From assembly GCA_019413245.1 (NCBI GenBank), contig DXNX01000028.1, forward strand, positions 1 through 20,904: 20,904 nucleotides of DNA, given 5' to 3'. The stretch's first letter is position 1. Every line of letters begins with the position of its first letter. The translations under genes were made by a program, and so were the position numbers. This DNA comes from Oscillospiraceae bacterium (lineage in GTDB: Bacteria; Bacillota; Clostridia; Oscillospirales; Ruminococcaceae). The notes beneath the pieces were generated by a model. The model was given only the letters and a program-made list of their open reading frames with translations, did not search any database and was not told where the DNA came from. This document shows positions 15,316 through 20,904 of the stretch, one piece after another.

Positions 15316-16083
15316 ATGCTGAAACTGATCAAAAAATACCAGTTCTTGTTTGAAGAACTGGTCAAACGGGATTTCAAGGCGAAATACAAACGCACTGTGC
15401 TGGGTATGGGGTGGAGCGTTCTGTCTCCGCTGATGCAGCTGCTGGTTATGAGCATTGTCTTCAAGCAGTTTTTCGGCCGTTCTATGCCGAATTATACCAC
15501 TTACCTGTTCTGCGGCAACCTGGTATTTAACTACTTCAAGGAATCCACCTCCACCGGTATGTATTCCCTGATGTCCAACAGCGGTATCATCAGCAAGGTC
15601 AATGTGCCCAAGTATATGTTCCTGCTGTCCAAAAACGTTTCGTCTCTGCTCAACTTTGCACTGACCCTTTGCGTCTTTTTTATCTTTGTCCTTTTTGACG
15701 GCTTGCCCATCACGCCCAAATTTATCATGCTGCTGTACCCGATCCTTTGCCTCATTGTGTTCAACATTGGTGTGGGACTGGTGCTGTCGGCACTGTTTGT
15801 TTTCTTCCGGGACATCAACTACCTGTATGATGTCTTTACTTTGATGCTGATGTACTGCTCCGCCATCTTCTATACAACGGATACATTCCCTCCGGTGCTG
15901 CAGAACCTGTTCCTGTGCAACCCGGTTTACTGCTATATCAAGTATTTCCGTATCATCGTACTGGATGGAGACATTCCTTCGCTGCAGTATCATCTGCTTT
16001 GCGTGGTGTATGCGCTGGTGATGATTGCCATTGGCGGATGGGTGTACAAAAAGTACAATCACAAGTTCTTGTACTATATGTAA
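15316..16083 (+). CDS. ABC-2 type polysaccharide export permease (TagG/Wzm-like)
   Basis: A 255-residue inner-membrane protein with six hydrophobic segments. The start (about 12-35, FEELVKRDFKAKYKRTVLG followed by WSVLSPLMQLLVM) is typical of ABC-2 permeases that export teichoic acids, O-antigens and capsules. It forms the membrane channel partner of the ATPase 12 bp downstream. GC content rises again here compared with the preceding acyltransferase, marking the right border of the AT-rich block. The ribosome binding site is weak (GGTG near 15306). Confidence 0.92.
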   Translation: MLKLIKKYQFLFEELVKRDFKAKYKRTVLGMGWSVLSPLMQLLVMSIVFKQFFGRSMPNYTTYLFCGNLVFNYFKESTSTGMYSLMSNSGIISKVNVPKYMFLLSKNVSSLLNFALTLCVFFIFVLFDGLPITPKFIMLLYPILCLIVFNIGVGLVLSALFVFFRDINYLYDVFTLMLMYCSAIFYTTDTFPPVLQNLFLCNPVYCYIKYFRIIVLDGDIPSLQYHLLCVVYALVMIAIGGWVYKKYNHKFLYYM

Positions 16084-16095
16084 AGGAGGCGCGGT

Positions 16096-17028
16096 ATGGC
16101 TATTTTGAAAGCGGACGGCGTTTCCATACGCTATATTACAGGCGACTTCAAGGATATCGGCCTGAAAGAATTTGTGGTGCGCAAATTGCAGCGCAATTAC
16201 AAAGTGAATGAATTCTGGGCCGATAAAAACGTGACGTTTGAACTGGAACGCGGGGACATGCTGGGCATCATCGGCGCCAATGGCGCCGGCAAATCCACGC
16301 TGCTCAAAGCGGTGTCCGGTATTATGGTGCCTACCAAGGGGCATATGGAGATCAATGGCTCGGTGGCGGCATTGCTGGAACTGGGCAGCGGCTTTGACGG
16401 GGATTTGACCGTGCGGGAAAATACCTATCTCCGTGGTGCCATGCTGGGGTATACCCGCAAGTTCATGGATAAAAAATACGATGAGATCATTGCCTTTGCG
16501 GAACTGAAGGACTTTCAGGAGCGCCCCTTCAAGCAGCTTTCCAGCGGCATGAAGAGCCGGCTGGCCTTCTCCATTGCCTGTCTGGTCAGCCCGGACATCC
16601 TGATCCTGGATGAGGTCCTCAGCGTGGGTGACGGTGCCTTCAAAAAGAAGAGCGGAGACAAAATGAAGGAGATTCTGGCCAGTGGTGTGACCGGAATCCT
16701 GGTTTCCCATTCCATTGACCAGGTCCGGGAACTGTGCAACAAGATCCTGTGGCTGGACCACGGGTCCCAGATCTGCTTTACCGATGAGGTCACCCTCCAC
16801 TGTGATGCATACGAGGAGTTTTTGCAGACCCGCAAGCTGCCGCACAACCGCGCGGACATTGAAGCGCTGGCGGAAAATTTCAACGTCCGCCGGGAGAAAG
16901 AACGCAAGAAAAAGCAGATGACCCAGACCCAGAAGCTGGAATCTCTGCTGGAAAGCAGCGATACCGAAGCGGCTGTGGCCGCCTCTCTGGCGCTGCTGAA
17001 AGAAAAACGTCCGGAACTGCTGAAATAA
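16096..17028 (+). CDS. Polysaccharide export ABC transporter ATPase (TagH/Wzt-like)
   Basis: A 310-residue ATPase that powers glycan export with the permease. Walker A GANGAGKST (60-68), ABC signature LSSGM (148-152), Walker B ILILDE (D172, E173) and the switch His in LVSHS are all present. It has the N-terminal extension (about 1-45) usual for Wzt/TagH proteins. After about residue 240 it ends in a short, highly charged helical tail (RREKERKKKQ) instead of the large carbohydrate-binding domain of some Wzt proteins, so it probably does not read a chain-end modification. A full AAGGAGG lies 6 nt before the ATG. Last gene of the locus. Confidence 0.93.
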   Translation: MAILKADGVSIRYITGDFKDIGLKEFVVRKLQRNYKVNEFWADKNVTFELERGDMLGIIGANGAGKSTLLKAVSGIMVPTKGHMEINGSVAALLELGSGFDGDLTVRENTYLRGAMLGYTRKFMDKKYDEIIAFAELKDFQERPFKQLSSGMKSRLAFSIACLVSPDILILDEVLSVGDGAFKKKSGDKMKEILASGVTGILVSHSIDQVRELCNKILWLDHGSQICFTDEVTLHCDAYEEFLQTRKLPHNRADIEALAENFNVRREKERKKKQMTQTQKLESLLESSDTEAAVAASLALLKEKRPELLK

Positions 17029-17035
17029 GAAAAAA

Positions 17036-17069
17036 GGTGCCGTATTTTGTGCGGCACCTTTTCTTTTTT
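17036..17069 (+). terminator. Terminator of the polysaccharide operon
   Basis: GGTGCCG (17036-17042) pairs with CGGCACC (17052-17058) across a 9-nt loop and is followed by TTTTCTTTTTT. It starts 8 bp after the ATPase stop. Confidence 0.88.
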
Positions 17070-17101
17070 CCGGTGGTTTGCCTGGCAGATGCCGGCTCCT
17101 A

Positions 17102-17130
17102 TTGCGGATTTGCGGTTTGCACACTATACT
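17102..17130 (+). promoter_or_regulatory. Promoter of the Crp/Fnr-type gene
   Basis: TTGCGG (17102-17107, weak), a 17-bp spacer, and TATACT (17125-17130, 5 of 6). It lies 30 bp before the GTG start. Confidence 0.45.
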
Positions 17131-17160
17131 GGAATTATAACAGGAAGGAAGGGACAAACC

Positions 17161-17874
17161 GTGATCAAAAAAGAACTGGACCTGGAACTGCTGAGAAAAG
17201 GCATGCTTTTCCGCAACATGACCGATGAGGAGATCGGGCAGACGGTGGCCGCCATGGCACCGCACCGGGCGCGGTATCCCAAAAAGACGGTGGTGGCCCA
17301 GGACGGGGACCTGTTCCCGGAGATCGGCATCATTCTTTCGGGCAGCCTGCACCTGGCTCACATCGACAGCAACGGCAACAACAATCTGCTCTATGTGCTG
17401 AATCCGGGGGACGCGGTAGGGGAACTGAACGCGGTGGGGCGCTACCGGCTGCACCTGTCCATCGCCACCGAGGAACCCACCGAGATCCTGTACCTGAGCG
17501 TGGACCAGCTGCTGCGCAAAAACGTGCTCACCGCCCCCACCCAGATCCGTTTTTTACAGAACCTGACCCTGGCCGTGGCCCAGAAAGGACAATATCTGAC
17601 CCGCAAACTGGAGGACAGCGTCCGCCGCACCATGCGGGATAAGGTGCAGGACTATCTGTCTGCCCAGTACCACAAGGGCGGCGACAAACGGGCTTTCACC
17701 ATTCCGCTGAACCGGCAGGAAATGGCGGATTTCCTCTTTGCGGACCGCAGCGCTCTTTCCTTTGAACTGTGCAAGATGCGGGACGAAGGGCTTCTGCAGT
17801 TTGACCGCAGTCGGTTTGAACTGCTGGTGGAAATGCCCATCACCGAGGACGAACCGGACCCCAACGACGAATGA
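17161..17874 (+). CDS. Crp/Fnr-family transcriptional regulator
   Basis: A 237-residue regulator. Residues about 15-120 form the cyclic-nucleotide-binding-type beta-roll (IILSGSLHLAHID, NPGDAVGELNAVG), followed by the dimer helix and a winged helix (about 150-225) with LNRQEMADFLFADRSALSFELCKMRDEGLL. It lacks the N-terminal cysteine cluster of oxygen-sensing FNR proteins, and the effector is unknown. The start is GTG, preceded by GGAAGGAAGGG; an in-frame extension to 17047 would run back into the upstream terminator and is rejected. The gene is a single unit between two terminators, facing the HdeD-like gene. It may or may not control the neighbouring polysaccharide genes. Confidence 0.9.
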   Translation: MIKKELDLELLRKGMLFRNMTDEEIGQTVAAMAPHRARYPKKTVVAQDGDLFPEIGIILSGSLHLAHIDSNGNNNLLYVLNPGDAVGELNAVGRYRLHLSIATEEPTEILYLSVDQLLRKNVLTAPTQIRFLQNLTLAVAQKGQYLTRKLEDSVRRTMRDKVQDYLSAQYHKGGDKRAFTIPLNRQEMADFLFADRSALSFELCKMRDEGLLQFDRSRFELLVEMPITEDEPDPNDE

Positions 17875-17888
17875 ACCCCGCACAGCCG

Positions 17889-17926
17889 AAAGAGCCTTCC
17901 CCTATATGGGGGAAGGCTCTTTCTTT
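17889..17926. terminator. Bidirectional terminator between convergent genes
   Basis: A perfect 14-bp stem, AAAGAGCCTTCCCC (17889-17902) with GGGGAAGGCTCTTT (17909-17922), has a 6-nt loop and is followed by a T-rich run. It serves the Crp/Fnr gene (plus) and, less certainly, the HdeD-like gene (minus), 5 bp from its stop. Confidence 0.85.
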
Positions 17927-17930
17927 TGGT

Positions 17931-18533
17931 TCAGGCCCGGACGCTGCGGCCGCGATGATCGGACAGCGAGTCGGCGGCCAGAGCCACGCCGGATACCATC
18001 AGGTAGATGCCCCAGACGGTGCTGATGCCCACCCAGCCGGCGATGGGCTGCAGTACGATGAGGTTGCCCACCACGGCGTTGAGGATACCGGCGGCCAGGA
18101 CCCAGCCCGCGCCGGGGAGTCCTGCGCTGCGCATCTCATCAAAGGTGATGATCTGGAAGATGCCCTGCACCACCGTGAAGAAGGCCACCACGGTTCCCAG
18201 CCCGGCGATGAGGCCCAGGCTGCCGGCAGGAGAGGAGAAGGCAGTCCAGAGGGAGAACCCGGCAAAGGCCGCCATGGCCAGCCCGCTGAGCAGCGGCCAG
18301 AAGCTGCGTTCTTCCCGGGGCGTGTCCAGAAAGGCCAGCAGCTGGGCTGCCCCGGACAGCAGGAAGCCTGCCATCAGGATGACGGCCAGCGACCAACCCA
18401 GCAGCAGCGGTGCGAATACTGCTGCCACACCCAGCCCGGTGAGCAGCACGCCCGCTGCCACACCGCTGTTCAGAATCCGCTTGCGGGCGGCCTGTGCCGC
18501 CTGCTCCACAGACAGGATCATGCTCTTTTTCAT
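17931..18533 (-). CDS. HdeD-family (DUF308) membrane protein
   Basis: A 200-residue integral membrane protein with six hydrophobic segments in the alternating Gly/Ala-rich pattern of the HdeD/DUF308 family (ILMAGFLLSGAAQLLAFL, FFTVVQGIFQIITF, WGIYLMVSGVALAADSL). Family members are linked to acid resistance in enteric bacteria, but in Firmicutes their role is not known. I chose the ATG at 18533, with GGAGGA about 5 nt upstream; an ATG at 18551 lies before that site. A second HdeD-like gene begins beyond the right edge (20622-20904), with two unrelated genes between them. Confidence 0.82.
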   Translation of the reverse strand: MKKSMILSVEQAAQAARKRILNSGVAAGVLLTGLGVAAVFAPLLLGWSLAVILMAGFLLSGAAQLLAFLDTPREERSFWPLLSGLAMAAFAGFSLWTAFSSPAGSLGLIAGLGTVVAFFTVVQGIFQIITFDEMRSAGLPGAGWVLAAGILNAVVGNLIVLQPIAGWVGISTVWGIYLMVSGVALAADSLSDHRGRSVRA

Positions 18534-18670
18534 AGGTTCCTCCTCGGCCATCGGCCGTTTTATTTTTATGATTTGGCGCCGGGCCGTATTGGCCTTTCAG
18601 CGTAGTACCAGTATAGTCTTTATGGGGGATGAATACGGTTGGCCGGACAACCGACTTTGGCGGTTTGCCG

Positions 18671-19405
18671 TTATGCCTGTGCCTGGACAGCTGTGGAAAC
18701 TTCTCCCGGCAGCTGCATGTTGCGGTACCGCTGTTCCAGACGGGCGTCGGTGTACAGCACATCCAATGCCTGCTCCACCGTGTTGGAGGCGACCAGCCCC
18801 CGGCTGCGCTCCTCCATCCGGACCAGGGCGGCGCCGGAAAGGGTCATGTCGGCCACCAGAAGCAGCGCGGCCACCGTGGCCAGCTTCCGGCCCGAATGCC
18901 GGGGAATCCGGTGCAGCCACCCCAGCAGCCGCGGGGAGGCTACCCTGATCCAGAACACCCCGGCGGCGCCCCAGAACAGGGCAAACAGCAGGTTGGTGCG
19001 GCCATCCAGGTTGAAGGGCATGGAGGAATAATCCCAGAACAGCCGTCCGGTGGCCTTTTCCAACACCCAGCTAGCCAGATATTCAAAGCCGCCGCCCAGC
19101 ACCGCCCCGGCGGCGAACAGGACTGCGTTGCCCTTGCGGGCCAGCGGGGTCAGCACCAGGGTCATGAGCACGGCGCCCGCTCCCCACACCACGCTGAGGG
19201 GCGCATACAGCAGGCTGCTGCGGCTCATCCATACACCGGTGCTCAGGAAAACGAAGATCGTCTCGAAGCAGTCGCCCAGAAAGGCGCTGCTGAGAAAGAG
19301 AAAGAACCATTCATACCATCCGTACCCGGCCAGAGTCTTCCCTGCGCCGGAACGCAGGCTTGCTGCCATCACGGCCGCCACGGCCAATACTACCCATACT
19401 GTCAT
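18671..19405 (-). CDS. CmpB-like putative ABC transporter permease (PF06541-type membrane protein)
   Basis: A 244-residue membrane protein with about five hydrophobic segments. Motifs GDCFET (44-49), WMSRSSLLY (59-67), GGGFEY (104-109), FWDYSSMPFN (123-132) and GRTNL (135-139) are those of the PF06541 family, named after ABC permeases although no ATPase partner is usually nearby and none is here. The C-terminal part (about 185-244) after the last membrane segment is soluble. I chose the ATG at 19405, with GGGAG 5 nt upstream; a start at 19441 would add 12 residues. Function unknown. It lies between the HdeD-like and esterase genes on the same strand, with gaps of over 100 bp on both sides. 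Confidence 0.75.
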   Translation of the reverse strand: MTVWVVLAVAAVMAASLRSGAGKTLAGYGWYEWFFLFLSSAFLGDCFETIFVFLSTGVWMSRSSLLYAPLSVVWGAGAVLMTLVLTPLARKGNAVLFAAGAVLGGGFEYLASWVLEKATGRLFWDYSSMPFNLDGRTNLLFALFWGAAGVFWIRVASPRLLGWLHRIPRHSGRKLATVAALLLVADMTLSGAALVRMEERSRGLVASNTVEQALDVLYTDARLEQRYRNMQLPGEVSTAVQAQA

Positions 19406-19533
19406 GTTTACTCCCTGTCCTGTTTTGCTTGTAAGAACCATTCCAACACCGGATATTCTGCAAGGGGCAGTGGGCGTTTTATGTGTTCTGCTTGGTCGCG
19501 TGTTCGGTCATCCGGCGTCCGGCGCCGGTTTTT

Positions 19534-20469
19534 TCAGCGCAGCGTTTCCAGGAACTGCGCCATCTGCTCCATGGCATCTTCCGCGGTTTTCAGCGGGAAC
19601 ATCTGGAAAACATGCCACATCTCGGGCCAGCTTTGCAGTACTGCCGGGACACCGGCTTCCTGCAGCTTCTGATACAGGCGGGTGGAGTCATCCCGCAGAA
19701 TCTCCCGGCCGCCGACCTGGATCAGCGTGGGCGGCAGCCCCCGCAGGTCGGCAAACAGAGGCGAATACTCCGGTCGGCTCCAGTCCGCACCGGGGGCGTA
19801 GGCTTCCCGCACCGCTTCGATGTAGGCGCGGGTCAGCAAGGGGTCCTTGTCCTGGCATTCCGTGAGGCTGTCGCCCGAGACCGTCATGTCGGTCCAGGGG
19901 GAAAACAGCACCATCCGCCAGGGCAGCATCCGCTGGGTATCCCGCAGATGCAGGGCCAGTTCCAGCGCCAGATTCCCACCGGCGGAATCGCCGGCCAGGA
20001 TGATCTCTCTGGCACCCCAACCCAGGAACATCAAATGCTCCCAGATCAGGCGTGCGTCCTCCAGCGCCTCCGGATAGGGGTGTTCCGGCGCCAGCCGATA
20101 CTGGAACGCCAGCACTTCATATCCGGTGGCCAGTGCCATCCGGACCGCCATCATCCGCGCGTACCCCAGGGTACCGCTGGTGTAGCCGCCGCCATGGCAG
20201 TACAGGATCATTTTGCTGCGGTCGTGTTTGCCTTCCGGCCGGACCCAGGCCGCGGGGATGCCTTCCACCTCGAAGGGCTCCCAGGTGAAGCCGATGGGCG
20301 GTGTCAGCAGCCGCCCCAGGGCTTCCTGGCCCAAGCGCTGCCGCTTCAGGTCTTCCGGCGCGGTGGAGGCCGGGGCGGTCATGTTGTGGGCGGTGCGCAA
20401 GGCGGTCAGAATGGCCTCGTTGACGGTGGTCTGTGTTGCTGCGATGTTTTTATGGTTCATGTTGTTCAT
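19534..20469 (-). CDS. Alpha/beta hydrolase of the hormone-sensitive-lipase family (carboxylesterase)
   Basis: A 311-residue cytoplasmic esterase, the usual family length. The oxyanion-hole motif HGGGY (92-96), the nucleophile elbow GDSAGG with S162, and the catalytic His H286 in WPEMWHVF are present. The acid residue should lie in GGREILRDD (253-261), where E256 or D260 can serve; the classical DPL form is absent. It would hydrolyse short acyl esters. The start is ATG at 20469, with AAAGG about 8 nt upstream. A TATACT -10-like box lies at 20520-20525 on the same strand, though no clear -35 is seen. No signal peptide. The substrate is unknown and no operon link is evident. Confidence 0.88.
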   Translation of the reverse strand: MNNMNHKNIAATQTTVNEAILTALRTAHNMTAPASTAPEDLKRQRLGQEALGRLLTPPIGFTWEPFEVEGIPAAWVRPEGKHDRSKMILYCHGGGYTSGTLGYARMMAVRMALATGYEVLAFQYRLAPEHPYPEALEDARLIWEHLMFLGWGAREIILAGDSAGGNLALELALHLRDTQRMLPWRMVLFSPWTDMTVSGDSLTECQDKDPLLTRAYIEAVREAYAPGADWSRPEYSPLFADLRGLPPTLIQVGGREILRDDSTRLYQKLQEAGVPAVLQSWPEMWHVFQMFPLKTAEDAMEQMAQFLETLR

Positions 20470-20577
20470 AGTGTTCTACCTTTCTTTGTGGGCCGGGTCT
20501 TTCCCGACCCTGTGCTCACAGTATACGCGGAATCCCCCCACAAAACGGTTGTGCAGCCAACGGGAACCGAAACAGAC

Positions 20578-20613
20578 AAAAAAAGAACCGCCGCCCTGTG
20601 AGGGCGGCGGTTC
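20578..20613 (-). terminator. Terminator of the right-edge HdeD-like gene
   Basis: GAACCGCCGCCC (minus-strand copy of 20602-20613) pairs with GGGCGGCGGTTC (20585-20596) across a 5-nt loop, followed by seven T on the minus strand (A-run at 20578-20584). Confidence 0.88.
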
Positions 20614-20621
20614 CGGTGTTG

Positions 20622-20904
20622 TTATGATTGCGTATGGCGGGCGGTAAAGAGGGCGATGAAATCCGCAATACCGTCAGCGATGAGGCCCAGGCCGAAGATC
20701 CCTACCACCAGCTGTACGGTCTGGAAGGGGTTGAGCACGATGATCGCGCCCAGGACCAGGGGGATCAGGCTGGACAGCAGCAGGGCGATGGTGTCGGGGG
20801 CTTCAGCCCGCAGGGCCATCACGGCCAGAGGCAGCTTGCCGACGCCGTCCAGCATGAGCAGCGAGCCCAGCACCAACGGCAGGAAGGACAGCAGCGTCTG
20901 GGGC
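20622..20904 (-). CDS. HdeD-family (DUF308) membrane protein, C-terminal part (5' end beyond right edge)
   Basis: About 94 residues are visible, ending in RHTQS. They contain three or more hydrophobic segments (LSFLPLVLGSLLMLDG, LLLSSLIPLVLGAIIVL, VQLVVGIFGLGLIADGIADF) of the HdeD/DUF308 type. The frame stays open to the window edge, so the start is outside. A strong terminator follows 8 bp after the stop. It is related in fold to, but clearly different in sequence from, the HdeD-like protein at 17931-18533. Confidence 0.75.
   Translation of the reverse strand, partial: PQTLLSFLPLVLGSLLMLDGVGKLPLAVMALRAEAPDTIALLLSSLIPLVLGAIIVLNPFQTVQLVVGIFGLGLIADGIADFIALFTARHTQS

Noticed and set aside
15313..17454. 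A 713-codon minus-strand open frame opposite the ABC transporter genes
   Set aside because: It crosses two genes, a terminator and a promoter, and its translation is His/Gln-rich without domain motifs.
18638..18655. Inverted repeat GGTTG / CAACC between the CmpB-like and HdeD-like genes as a terminator
   Set aside because: Short stem with no T-run on either strand; too weak to call.

Overview
The window looks like a chromosomal segment of a GC-rich, low-oxygen Firmicute, most plausibly an Oscillospiraceae/Faecalibacterium-Gemmiger-type gut Clostridium. That placement is inference, from strong AGGAGG-type ribosome binding sites, the family mix (DUF134-NifX, CmpB-like and HdeD-like membrane proteins, TagGH-type ABC exporter) and a GC-rich codon style. 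No rRNA, tRNA, CRISPR array, transposase or phage gene was seen.

Layout. (1) 1-1411, minus strand: a two-component system, an OmpR-type response regulator followed by a sensor kinase that starts at a TTG codon and runs off the left edge. (2) 1537-2407: a MerR/TipA-like regulator with a MerR-class promoter and its own terminator. (3) 2432-5566: a free-standing unit encoding one very large protein, read as a WYL-like domain, an SF1 (UPF1-type) helicase and a DUF2726-like PD-(D/E)xK nuclease domain. (4) 5577-6411, minus: a DUF134-NifX/NifB-type fusion with a metal-binding His/Cys tail and a perfect palindrome in its promoter. (5) 6468-17069, plus: a surface-polysaccharide locus with a long, possibly structured leader. 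It holds a GT2 glycosyltransferase, a GlfT2-like galactofuranosyltransferase, a GT-C membrane glycosyltransferase, a decayed second copy of the GlfT2-like 3' end, a TagF/CDP-glycerol-transferase-like protein with a 93-bp internal tandem duplication, a frameshifted NeuA-like cytidylyltransferase, an acyltransferase-3, and a TagG/TagH (Wzm/Wzt) ABC exporter. (6) 17102-17922: a Crp/Fnr regulator. (7) 17931-20904, minus: an HdeD-like protein, a CmpB-like membrane protein, an HSL-type esterase, and the 3' part of a second HdeD-like gene running off the right edge.

How the genes fit together. The polysaccharide genes would build a glycan, probably galactofuranose-containing and perhaps decorated with acyl groups or polyol phosphates, on the cytoplasmic side and export it through the ABC transporter. 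The middle of this locus (about 9575-15300) is clearly more AT-rich than its two ends. It also carries the pseudogene fragment, the frameshifted gene and the tandem duplication, so it reads as an exchangeable cassette between a conserved GC-rich start (two glycosyltransferases) and end (the exporter).

The most noteworthy items are the WYL-helicase-nuclease protein as a candidate single-gene defence or repair unit, the decayed galactofuranosyltransferase copy with a 201-bp deletion between 7-bp repeats, the internal start sites at domain boundaries in the TipA-like and DUF134-NifX genes, and the leader of the polysaccharide operon. All functions are inferred from sequence alone.
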